In this document: in pieces, positions 17,921 through 25,284 of the stretch
How the letters are laid out: every line of letters starts with the position of its first letter
Numbering within the stretch: the stretch's first letter is position 1
Source: Acidobacteriaceae bacterium
GTDB taxonomy: Bacteria; Acidobacteriota; Terriglobia; Terriglobales; Acidobacteriaceae
Length of the DNA stretch: 34,873 nt
Direction: 5' to 3'
NCBI GenBank assembly: GCA_027307045.1
Contig: DAHUXR010000045.1
Span: 1 to 34,873, forward strand
Notes under the pieces: model-generated
Database searches by the model: none
What the model was told of the DNA's origin: nothing
What the model saw: the letters and a program-made list of their open reading frames with translations, nothing else
Translations under genes and position numbers: made by a program

Positions 17921-19591
17921 TTAGATCTCCAGGATGACCGGCATAATCAGCGGCCGCCGCGCTGTGGTCTTCACGATGAACCGCTTCAGGTCAGCGCGGA
18001 TTTTTTCCTTGATCACGCCGTAATCGGCCTTTTCTTCCGCCGTTGATCCGTCCAGTGTTGCGGTAACGATGCGCCGGGCCTCGCGTACAAAACCCTCTTC
18101 TGAACCGGCGGCAAATCCGCGCATCACGATTTCCGGAATCGACTCCACCGTCCCCTTCAACTTATTGATGGCGATGATCGGCAGCACAAAGCCATCTTCG
18201 CTCAGGTGGCGGCGGTCCTTAATGACCAGGTCTTCCACCACGTCCGTGCGCGAGCCGGAATCAATGCAGATGCGGCCCACGGTCACTTTATCGAGCTTGC
18301 GCGCGCCCAGTTCATCGAACTCCAGCACGTCGCCGCTCTCAAGCATCATCACGTGGCCCACTGATCCATGCATTGATCGCGCCATATCGGCCTGAATCCG
18401 CATCTGGCGATATTCGCCGTGAATAGGAATGAAGTACTTCGGCTTTACCAGATTCATGATCAGCTTTTGTTCTTCCTGGCTGGCATGGCCGCTCACGTGG
18501 ACCGGCGGATTGGAGCCATCGTCGTAAATCACGTCGGCTTCGCGGCGGAAGAGGTGGTCAATCATCCGGTAAATGCCTTTTTCGTTGCCGGGAATAATGC
18601 GGGACGAAAGCACCACGGTATCGCCCTTCTCGATCCGCGCATGCTTGTGATTATCCACGGCGGCACGCGAGAGCGCGGACATGGGCTCGCCCTGGGTGCC
18701 GCTGATCATCACGCAAACCTGCTGCGGCGCGTAATCCTTGATTTGCCCGGGATGGATCAGCAGTCCTTCAGGAACATCAATGTAGCCCAGGTCCATCGCG
18801 ATCTCTGACGCTTCCGTCATGGAGCGGCCCACCAGCGCGATCTTGCGCTTGTACTCCCGCGCCATCTCAAACGCCAGCTTAATGCGGTGGATAGATGAAG
18901 AAAAGCAGGAGATGAACAGCCTGCGATCGGCGCGAGCAAAAATTTCATCGAACTTGCCGCGAACTGCGCGCTCGCTGGGCGTATAGCCGCGACGCTCAGC
19001 GTTGGTCGAATCCTGCAGAAGCGCGAGCACGTTGCCTTCTTTGCCATATTCGGCAAACGTATGCAGATCAAATAAACGCGTGTCGGTGGGAGTGGGATCA
19101 ACCTTGAAATCGCCCGTATGGATGACAACCCCAAGCGGCGTATGAACCGCCAACGCGACGCAGTCCACAAGACTGTGCGTGACCTGTATGGGATTAATGG
19201 TGAATGGCCCCAGGTTGAAACGTGAGCCGGCACGGATCTCGCGTAGATCAGAATCTTCAAGCAGGCCGTGCTCTTCCAGTTTGTTCTCCACCAGTGCCAG
19301 CGTGAATTCCGTGCCAAAGACCGGTACCCTCAACTCCGTAAGCACCCAGGGCAGCGCTCCAATGTGGTCCTCATGCCCGTGGGTGAGCACAATGCCGCGA
19401 ACTTTATCGCGGTTGTGCAGCAGATAAGTAATGTCCGGAACAACGATATCCACCCCGAGCAATTCGGATTCGGGGAACATCAGGCCGGCGTCAATGACGA
19501 TAATGTCGTCACCGTAGCGCACGGCCATACAGTTCATTCCAAATTCGCCGAGGCCGCCAAGGGGTACAAGATGGAGTTTATGCGAGGGCAT
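17921..19591 (-). CDS. rnj: Ribonuclease J
   Basis: 556 residues, the normal RNase J length. The metallo-beta-lactamase core has HGHEDHIGALPW (His71-His76, zinc ligands). The beta-CASP part has DSTNAERRGYTPSE, ISGTQGEPMSALSR and HVSGHASQEEQ. The C-terminal domain reaches the last residues (RRPLIMPVILEI). RNase J combines 5'-3' exonuclease and endonuclease activity in mRNA decay and rRNA maturation, in the cytoplasm. The ATG at 19591 (MPSHKLHLVPLGGLGEFGMN) is chosen; a TTG nine bases upstream is possible. No clear Shine-Dalgarno is visible. It is followed directly by two hydrolase genes. Confidence 0.95.
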   Translation of the reverse strand: MPSHKLHLVPLGGLGEFGMNCMAVRYGDDIIVIDAGLMFPESELLGVDIVVPDITYLLHNRDKVRGIVLTHGHEDHIGALPWVLTELRVPVFGTEFTLALVENKLEEHGLLEDSDLREIRAGSRFNLGPFTINPIQVTHSLVDCVALAVHTPLGVVIHTGDFKVDPTPTDTRLFDLHTFAEYGKEGNVLALLQDSTNAERRGYTPSERAVRGKFDEIFARADRRLFISCFSSSIHRIKLAFEMAREYKRKIALVGRSMTEASEIAMDLGYIDVPEGLLIHPGQIKDYAPQQVCVMISGTQGEPMSALSRAAVDNHKHARIEKGDTVVLSSRIIPGNEKGIYRMIDHLFRREADVIYDDGSNPPVHVSGHASQEEQKLIMNLVKPKYFIPIHGEYRQMRIQADMARSMHGSVGHVMMLESGDVLEFDELGARKLDKVTVGRICIDSGSRTDVVEDLVIKDRRHLSEDGFVLPIIAINKLKGTVESIPEIVMRGFAAGSEEGFVREARRIVTATLDGSTAEEKADYGVIKEKIRADLKRFIVKTTARRPLIMPVILEI

Positions 19592-19673
19592 GGTCAACAA
19601 ATGATGCTAACAGAGATATAGATGGCGTTGCCGCTGGTGGAGGAAGAAGCCGCGCATTCTTTCAGTCGCCCGG

Positions 19674-21104
19674 CTATTGTGCCACAGCATCCATTACGGC
19701 AGGGGACGGAGTTTCGGTCCCCAATTCCCCTTCCCATCGGGCAATCACGGCGCTGGCCAGGCAGTTGCCCAGGACGTTGGTGGCCGTCCGTGCCATGTCC
19801 ATGAACTGGTCAACTCCAAGAATCAGCAATACCGGCCAGATTGGCAGGTGGAAGGAATCCAGCGTGCCCAGCAGGATCACCAGCATCGCGCGCGGAACTC
19901 CGGCTACGCCTTTGCTGGTGAGCATGAGAGTAAAGACCATGACGAGTTGCTGGCCGAAGGTCAGGTGAATGCCCGCGGCCTGCGCAACAAAGATGGACGC
20001 CAGAGAGAGATAGAGCGTGCTTCCGTCCAGGTTAAAGCTGTAGCCTGTGGGCAGCACGAACGCGACAACCTGTCGCGGCACGCCGAAAGCTTCCATGCAC
20101 TCCATGGCCCGCGGCAGCGCCGATTCTGAACTGGCCGTGGCAAAAGCGATGGTGACTGGCTCAGCCACGGCTTTGATAAAACGCTTGACCGGCAGCCGTG
20201 CAATCAGCGCCACTGGCAGCAGCACGCAAAGCAGAAAGACCGCCAGCGCGGCATAGAGCGTCATCACAAGCTCGGCCAGATTGGCCATCACGCCAAAGCC
20301 CATGGTTCCAACCGTATAGGCCATGGCGCCGGCCACGCCAATGGGCGCAAACAGCATGATGATGTTGGTGAACTTGAACATTACCTCGGAGAGGCTCCCA
20401 CAAAAGGCCATCATGGGGCGCCTCTTCTCTTCGCCAATCAGCGCCAGCGCGATGCCGAAAATAATGCTGAATACCACCACTTGCAACACCTGGCCTTCAG
20501 CCACTGACCTGGCAATATTTTCCGGAAAAACATGCAGGAGAACATCAGTCCACTTTTGGGCCGGCGTGCCGGAAACCGCTGCCGCAGCGGCGTTGGGCGG
20601 CGGGGTAAGCCCCTCTCCGGCACGCGAGATGTGAATCGCTGCCAAGCCGATAAACAGCGCCAGGGTGGTGACAATCTCAAAATACAGAAGCGCCTTTATG
20701 CCCATGCGCCCAACCTGTTTCAGGTTGGAGTGCCCCGCAATGCCGACGACCAGCGTGCTGAAGATGAGCGGCGCGATGATGGTCTTGATCAGACGCAGAA
20801 AGATCGAACTCAACACCTGCAGGTCGGCTGCGACCTTTAACCGGGTTGCGTCGCTGGCAAATGTAAGGTCATAGCCAATTTCCGCGCCCACCAGCATGCC
20901 GGCAAATATCCACGCAGTGAGCGAGCGACGAAAAAAAGCATAACCACACAGCGTCACAATCGCTGCCCAGCGAAATCCCGCCAACAGATAAGGATGGATT
21001 ACCACGCCGCTGTAATGCGAGATCGCCCACAAGATGGAAGCAATTCCAGCAAGAACCAAAAAAGCGATCAAAAAGCGCCGTTGATTTGGGGAATTCACCT
21101 TCAC
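19674..21104 (-). CDS. Dicarboxylate/amino acid:cation symporter (DAACS/GltP-DctA family)
   Basis: 476 residues. Family motifs are [14 protein letters not shown] (the serine-rich hairpin HP1), [32 protein letters not shown] (HP2) and [16 protein letters not shown] with the substrate-binding Asp/Arg/Asn pattern. It should import glutamate, aspartate or C4-dicarboxylates with H+ or Na+. Two hydrophobic segments (about residues 10-28 and 34-58) precede the point where DctA/GltP proteins usually begin ([17 protein letters not shown]), an N-terminal extension. The GTG start at 21104 overlaps the dapD stop as GTGA, with GGAGG ten bases upstream inside dapD. Translation is likely coupled to dapD, so aspartate-family uptake and use may be co-expressed. 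Confidence 0.92.
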   Translation of the reverse strand: MKVNSPNQRRFLIAFLVLAGIASILWAISHYSGVVIHPYLLAGFRWAAIVTLCGYAFFRRSLTAWIFAGMLVGAEIGYDLTFASDATRLKVAADLQVLSSIFLRLIKTIIAPLIFSTLVVGIAGHSNLKQVGRMGIKALLYFEIVTTLALFIGLAAIHISRAGEGLTPPPNAAAAAVSGTPAQKWTDVLLHVFPENIARSVAEGQVLQVVVFSIIFGIALALIGEEKRRPMMAFCGSLSEVMFKFTNIIMLFAPIGVAGAMAYTVGTMGFGVMANLAELVMTLYAALAVFLLCVLLPVALIARLPVKRFIKAVAEPVTIAFATASSESALPRAMECMEAFGVPRQVVAFVLPTGYSFNLDGSTLYLSLASIFVAQAAGIHLTFGQQLVMVFTLMLTSKGVAGVPRAMLVILLGTLDSFHLPIWPVLLILGVDQFMDMARTATNVLGNCLASAVIARWEGELGTETPSPAVMDAVAQ

Positions 21105-21937
21105 CGCAGCAGGTCCTCCAACTCAATCGATCCCTGGGTCTTGTCGTCGCGGTATTTCACGATCACTGGGGTATAGAGTGAAAGCCCCCATTCGGCAGCC
21201 TTTCCCTTGCTAATGGCGCGCGATCCCGGCACCACGACAGCGTTTTCAGGGATGATGAGTGGGGCGCCGGCGCTGGAGCGATACACATGCTCGCGTACGA
21301 TGTCATAAACCGGCGTTGCGCGGGTAAGAATCGTGCCCGCTCCCAGCACAGCACCGCTCCGCACTTGTGTGCCTTCATAAACGCCGCAATTTCCGCCGAC
21401 GAGAACATCATCTTCAATAATCACGGGAGAAGCGCCCACCGGTTCAAGCACGCCGCCAATCTGTGCGGCAGCGCTCAGGTGCACGCGTTTCCCAATTTGC
21501 GCGCAGGAGCCGACCAGAGCATGCGAATCGATCAACGTGGCTTCGTCCACATACGCGCCCACGTTAACGTACATGGGCGGCATGCAAATCACACCGGGAG
21601 CGATATAAGCGCCGCTACGGATTGACGATCCGCCGGGCACCACGCGCACGCGGTCTGACAGGCCGAACCGACGTGGGGGAAAAGTATCTTTGTCAACGAA
21701 GCCCAAGACTCCGCTGCCGGACTCTTCCAAATCGCCCAGACGAAAGCCCAGCAGGATGCCCTGCTTCACCCAGGTATTCACGCGCCAGTGGCCATCAACC
21801 TTCTCGGCGGCACGGACTTCGCCGCGAGTAAGCGCTTCATGAAATTCCCTGAATGCATGCCGTGCATGCACTGCCACTTCCGGAGGCAGTGCGCCCTTGG
21901 CATAGAGCCGCTCAATTTCTGCGCGTAAGATATCCAT
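21101..21937 (-). CDS. dapD: 2,3,4,5-tetrahydropyridine-2,6-dicarboxylate N-succinyltransferase
   Basis: 278 residues (E. coli DapD is 274). A helical N-terminal part ([37 protein letters not shown]) precedes left-handed beta-helix hexapeptide repeats ([60 protein letters not shown]). The enzyme transfers succinyl from succinyl-CoA to tetrahydrodipicolinate, which commits diaminopimelate/lysine synthesis to the succinylase branch. ATG 21937 is preferred to the longer open frame from 22027. The Shine-Dalgarno is poor. It heads the dapD-symporter run and is separated from the other lysine genes by a plus-strand glycosyltransferase. Confidence 0.95.
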   Translation of the reverse strand: MDILRAEIERLYAKGALPPEVAVHARHAFREFHEALTRGEVRAAEKVDGHWRVNTWVKQGILLGFRLGDLEESGSGVLGFVDKDTFPPRRFGLSDRVRVVPGGSSIRSGAYIAPGVICMPPMYVNVGAYVDEATLIDSHALVGSCAQIGKRVHLSAAAQIGGVLEPVGASPVIIEDDVLVGGNCGVYEGTQVRSGAVLGAGTILTRATPVYDIVREHVYRSSAGAPLIIPENAVVVPGSRAISKGKAAEWGLSLYTPVIVKYRDDKTQGSIELEDLLR

Positions 21938-22081
21938 TTTTGTGTGCCGCTGGAACCCAGTCCCTGGGGCGCTTCTATCCAGGGGTCTGAAGTTTAAATG
22001 AGCAAGAGCGGAGTATAACTGCAACAAGTTTGGTCAGCAAACGCCTTGCTTTCAACCTGCTGATCTGCATCTTAATGAAGG

Positions 22082-23194
22082 ATGTCACGGATTCTTTATG
22101 TCGCCTATCCGCTGCTCCAGGTCCATGACGAGTCAGCAGGCGGCGCGGAACAAATTTTGTGGACGCTTGAGCGTGAAATGGCCCGCAGCGGCGCACATAC
22201 CACAACCGTCGCCGCGTCAGCGGGATCACGCGTGAGCGGTGAGTTGTTCTCCACCGGCGAACCCTCCACGCAGCCTGACGACTATGAGCGGCGGCGCGAC
22301 GAGCATGAAGACCGCGTGGTTGATTTTGTGCGTCGGCGGGGCCGCGAGGGCAATGCGTTCGATCTTATCCATGACCATTCCGGCAATTTCTGGAAGCGAG
22401 CCGCTGAAATCGATGCGCCCGTGCTGGCCACGCTGCATCTGCCGCGCAGTTTCTATCCGGCAGCAAGTTTCGTTGATGTTCCAGCCAATGTGAGCTTCAA
22501 CTGCGTGTCGGATTCGCAGGCACGCAGTTTTGTCGATCTGGATGTGCTGCTGGGTGTGGTTCCGAACGGGATCGCGCTGGATTCTTTTGAGGCTGCAGCC
22601 GATGTTGCGCAGGATGGCGACCGCCAGGGGCTGCTTTGGCTGGGACGCATCTGTGAAGAAAAAGCGCCGCATCTGGCTTTGGAGATCGCGGCACAAGCTG
22701 AACTACCCATCATGATCGCGGGGCAGATCTATCCGTTTTCTTATCATCAGCAGTATTACGAGCGGGAAGTGGTTCCGCGGCTTCGAGCCATGCCGAACGC
22801 AAGGTTCATCTCCGGCCCGTCGGCAGAGTTGAAGCGGCGCTTGCTGCGCGAGTCACAGGCCCTCTTGATCACCAGTCTGGCGGAAGAAACCAGCTCGCTG
22901 GTTGCGATGGAAGCGGCGGCGTGTGGAACTCCCGTAGTAGCGTTCCGCACAGGCGCGCATGCAGAGGTCGTGAAAGACGGCGTAACGGGCTTGCTGGTGG
23001 AAGATGCTGCCCAGGCTGTGCCGGCCGTGCAGAAGATTTCCAGCATCGACCACAAAACATGCGTGCGGCACGCTCAGAAAAACTTTAGTGCGACAGCAAT
23101 GGCTGAAAGATATTCCTCACTGTATGAACGGCTTGTCAATCCTGAGAAGGTCCTGCGATTTGCCGAAGAGACGGCCTTAGGACTTTTTTCGTAG
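22082..23194 (+). CDS. GT4-type glycosyltransferase
   Basis: 370 residues with the GT-B layout. The acceptor-side domain begins MSRILYVAYPLLQVHDESAG and GGAEQILWTLE, with the glycine-rich loop near the N-terminus. The donor-side domain has LLWLGRICEEKAPHLALEIA. The nucleotide-sugar motif EETSSLVAMEAAACGTPVVA (E-x7-E) is typical of GT4 enzymes such as those for mannosyl or glucosyl transfer. The acceptor is unknown. GAAGG directly abuts ATG 22082, giving a spacing of zero. It is divergent from dapD (144-bp gap), convergent with dapA, and interrupts the lysine cluster without an evident link to it. Confidence 0.88.
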   Translation: MSRILYVAYPLLQVHDESAGGAEQILWTLEREMARSGAHTTTVAASAGSRVSGELFSTGEPSTQPDDYERRRDEHEDRVVDFVRRRGREGNAFDLIHDHSGNFWKRAAEIDAPVLATLHLPRSFYPAASFVDVPANVSFNCVSDSQARSFVDLDVLLGVVPNGIALDSFEAAADVAQDGDRQGLLWLGRICEEKAPHLALEIAAQAELPIMIAGQIYPFSYHQQYYEREVVPRLRAMPNARFISGPSAELKRRLLRESQALLITSLAEETSSLVAMEAAACGTPVVAFRTGAHAEVVKDGVTGLLVEDAAQAVPAVQKISSIDHKTCVRHAQKNFSATAMAERYSSLYERLVNPEKVLRFAEETALGLFS

Positions 23195-23310
23195 CCCGCT
23201 GGTGATCCTGAAAAAAAGTCATTGAAGCGGCTGCAAAGTTAAAAATCTTTGCAAGAAACTTTTCTTGCGGCGATCTTCCCAATGAGGGATGTTCTCCTAG
23301 GTGGGTAAGC

Positions 23311-23372
23311 CCTCTGGACACGGACGCCGGGAAAGAATTTGAACTCTTTCCCCCGACGGCCGTGTCCGGAGG
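23311..23372 (+). ncRNA. Candidate structured RNA: long imperfect hairpin
   Basis: The left arm CCTCTGGACACGGACG pairs with the right arm CGGCCGTGTCCGGAGG, containing one G.U pair and one A/G mismatch. Inside, GGGAAAGA pairs with TCTTTCCC around the loop ATTTGAAC. Upstream, GATGTTCTCCTAGG and GGGTAAGC could pair weakly with sequence inside the terminator arm. A T6 terminator ends nine bases after the hairpin on the plus strand. It may be a stand-alone small RNA or just the 3' UTR of the glycosyltransferase mRNA. The strand is uncertain because the hairpin reads on both strands. Confidence 0.4.
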
Positions 23373-23380
23373 CGATGCAT

Positions 23381-23416
23381 GAGCGGCTGCGCTAACCGGC
23401 GTGGTCGCTCTTTTTT
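23381..23416 (+). terminator. Intrinsic terminator
   Basis: GAGCGGCTGCGC pairs with GCGTGGTCGCTC over 12 positions (three or four G.U pairs) around the loop TAACCG, followed directly by TTTTTT. It would end the glycosyltransferase transcript or a small RNA encoded upstream of it. Confidence 0.8.
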
Positions 23417-23480
23417 GCTGGGTAATCACTTCGGGGCGCACAAGATAAAGCAGATCAGTGGTGATCCACTGTTTATCGGT

Positions 23481-23496
23481 GGCAAAAGTTTTTGCC
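23481..23496 (-). terminator. Hairpin at the end of dapA
   Basis: GGCAAAA/TTTTGCC, a 7-bp stem with a 2-base loop, overlaps the last base of the dapA stop codon. The U-tract after it on the minus strand is poor, so it could be an mRNA 3' end or a weak terminator. Confidence 0.45.
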
Positions 23497-24404
23497 TACA
23501 GGTCAGAAACCGAGGCATGCACTTGCAGCAAGCCGACTTCGGCAGCAATCTTTTCCAGTTTCGACCGCGTCTCCGGCTTGACCGGCAGCATCGGCAGTCG
23601 CAGCACTTCTTCAATGCGGCCCATCATTGCCAGCACGGCCTTTACTGGCATGGGATTTGATTCCAGGAAGTTCGCCTGCATCAGGCGCAGGTATTGGCGC
23701 TGGAGGCGGCGGGCCTTGTCCCAATCGTTATTCAGCGCGGCTGCCGTGAGTTGCGACATTTCTTTGGGGATTTCATTTGAACAGACAGAAATAATTCCCA
23801 CGCCGCCAAGCGCGATCACGGGAATCGTGATGGCGTCGTCGCCGGAGAACACGAGAAAACTTTCCGGCACGTGGTTGAAGACCTCGGCGATCTGCGAGAT
23901 GTTGCCGCTGGCTTCTTTCACGGCAATGATGTTGGGAATTTTGGCCAGACGGCCCAATGTTGCAGGCTCAATGTTGGCGGCGGTGCGGCCCACCACGGAG
24001 TAAAGCACCAGCGGCTTGTCCACGGCTTCCGCAATGGCTTTGAAATGCTGGTACTGGCCTTCCTGCGTCGGTTTGTTGTAATAGGGCGACGCGGTCAGGA
24101 TTGCATCGACACCTTTACGTCGGCTGAGGTCGCGTGCTTTTTCCACGGCTTCTGCGGTGCAATTCGACGTGGCTCCGGCGACGATGGGCACACGTCCGCC
24201 GTTGACATCAATCGTGATATCGATCACGCGCAGCCATTCGTCCTTGGTCAAGGTTGGCGTTTCACCCGTAGTCCCGCACGGGACAAGGAAGTGAATGCCT
24301 GAAGTGATCTGCCACTCGACCAGCGAACGAAGGGCTTTCTCGTCAATGCTCTGGTCTTGTCTGAACGGGGTAATGAGCGCGGTGCCGCAGCCTTGGAGAT
24401 TCAT
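23496..24404 (-). CDS. dapA: 4-hydroxy-tetrahydrodipicolinate synthase
   Basis: 302 residues, a TIM-barrel class I aldolase-type enzyme. It condenses aspartate-semialdehyde with pyruvate, the first step specific to lysine/diaminopimelate. The Schiff-base Lys163 lies in NIIAVKEASGN. GTTGE (Thr45/Thr46), SPYYNKP (Tyr109) and Tyr135/Arg140 in LYSVVGRT supply the proton relay and substrate carboxylate binding. The usual YNVPGRT is changed to YSVVGRT, leaving the Tyr and Arg intact. ATG 24404 (MNLQGCGTALITPF) is chosen. The longer frame from 24527 translates an AT-rich inverted repeat and is not real. It is the last gene of the asd-lysC-dapB-dapA run. Confidence 0.95.
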   Translation of the reverse strand: MNLQGCGTALITPFRQDQSIDEKALRSLVEWQITSGIHFLVPCGTTGETPTLTKDEWLRVIDITIDVNGGRVPIVAGATSNCTAEAVEKARDLSRRKGVDAILTASPYYNKPTQEGQYQHFKAIAEAVDKPLVLYSVVGRTAANIEPATLGRLAKIPNIIAVKEASGNISQIAEVFNHVPESFLVFSGDDAITIPVIALGGVGIISVCSNEIPKEMSQLTAAALNNDWDKARRLQRQYLRLMQANFLESNPMPVKAVLAMMGRIEEVLRLPMLPVKPETRSKLEKIAAEVGLLQVHASVSDL

Positions 24405-24448
24405 AATTTGAGTTCTAGGATATTCTAGGATAACAAAAACGCAGGCAA

Positions 24449-24553
24449 AATTTGGTAATTGGGTAAATTGGCAATTTGGTAAATAAAACCCAAAAATCAT
24501 GAGCAAAGTTCCTTTCAATTTACCCATTTACCAAATTACTCAATTACCAAATT
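24449..24553. repeat. AT-rich inverted repeat between dapB and dapA
   Basis: The arms are AATTTGGTAATTGGGTAA (24449-24466) and its reverse complement with one mismatch (24536-24553). Both arms contain further degenerate copies of a TTGGTAAA-like unit (for example TTGGCAATTTGGTAAAT and ATTTACCAAATT). The element fills most of the 150-bp dapB-dapA gap and ends two bases from the dapB stop. In the transcript it would form a long A/U-rich stem. Confidence 0.75.
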
Positions 24554-24554
24554 C

Positions 24555-25247
24555 CTAAAGCTGATCCACGATCCCCGGGAACTCATAAAACCCGGTCTTG
24601 CCCATGATCCATTCGGCGGCGCGGACTGCGCCTTCGGCAAAGCCGACACGCGACTTGGCGTCATGCGTAAAGAGGATCGTGTCATTGGCGGAGTCGAGCA
24701 TGACCAGGTGCATGCCCACGGTTTCACCTTCGCGGACGGAAGCGATCTCTACTTTTTCACCGGAGCCAGACTCCAGAAGTTTCTGGATGGTCACGGCTGT
24801 CCCTGAAGGCTTGTCTTTCTTGTGGATGTGGTGGCGTTCCACGATGCTGCCGCGATATTGGTGTTTCAGTACCGGCGCAACGGCCTGCACGGCCTTGAAA
24901 AAGAAATTCATCCCGATGGAAAAGTTTGAGCCGTAGAGCACAGCGGCTTTTCGTTCATTGGTCAGCTCTCGTACTTTGTCGATGTGTTGGTACCAGCCGG
25001 TGGTGCCCACAACGATGGGAACTCCACCTTCAACACAACGGATAATGTTGGGAATCGCCGCGTGCGGCGTGGTGAAGTCAATCACCGCATCAATCTCTTT
25101 CAGCGTAGCGGGCGTCAAGGCGCGTCCATCCTGGTTTTCCTGGCTGGCCAGCGAGCGGACTTCATGCCCTCGCTCCTTCGCCACCTCGGCAACAAGCGCG
25201 CCAGTTTTGCCGCGTCCCAGCACTAGAATTTTCAAAAGAGCACCCAT
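24555..25247 (-). CDS. dapB: 4-hydroxy-tetrahydrodipicolinate reductase (short form)
   Basis: 230 residues, shorter than the roughly 270 of E. coli DapB. The NAD(P)-binding start is LKILVLGRGKTGALVAEVAK, a compact variant of the usual G-x-x-G-R-M-G. AVIDFTTPHAAIPNI and GVPIVVGTTGW follow. The C-terminal catalytic domain has ERHHIHKKDKPSGTA, the H-H-x-x-K-x-D-x-P-S-G-T-A signature that holds the substrate. It reduces the DapA product to tetrahydrodipicolinate, the DapD substrate. ATG 25247 fits the fold start; the open frame upstream overlaps the end of lysC and is not protein-like. It lies 37 bp after lysC and is probably co-transcribed. Confidence 0.92.
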   Translation of the reverse strand: MGALLKILVLGRGKTGALVAEVAKERGHEVRSLASQENQDGRALTPATLKEIDAVIDFTTPHAAIPNIIRCVEGGVPIVVGTTGWYQHIDKVRELTNERKAAVLYGSNFSIGMNFFFKAVQAVAPVLKHQYRGSIVERHHIHKKDKPSGTAVTIQKLLESGSGEKVEIASVREGETVGMHLVMLDSANDTILFTHDAKSRVGFAEGAVRAAEWIMGKTGFYEFPGIVDQL

Positions 25248-25284
25248 TGAAGTTTTACGCGAACCGCTTTCATGCAAAGGGCTT

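Larger units (their letters stand above)
23195..23495. other. Convergent gap with structured-RNA-like sequence
   Basis: This 301-bp gap between the glycosyltransferase (+) and dapA (-) has no gene but is densely structured. It contains an 8-bp stem GCAAGAAA/TTTCTTGC at 23251-23268, which on the minus strand is followed by AAAGATTTTT. It also has a 62-nt imperfect hairpin at 23311-23372, a terminator with T6 at 23381-23416, a 6-bp hairpin CAGTGG/CCACTG at 23456-23471, and a 7-bp stem at 23481-23496. Confidence 0.7.

Noticed and set aside
23260..23416. Possible 6S RNA (ssrS)
   Set aside because: 'gatgttctcc...ccctctggacacgg' recalls the 5' half of 6S RNA, but no complementary closing stem for GGGATGTTC was found on the 3' side, and the terminator hairpin sits where that strand should be. 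Kept only as an unassigned structured RNA.
24405..24527. N-terminal extension of dapA
   Set aside because: The extra 41 codons translate the AT-rich inverted repeat and do not look like DapA, which begins at ATG 24404.
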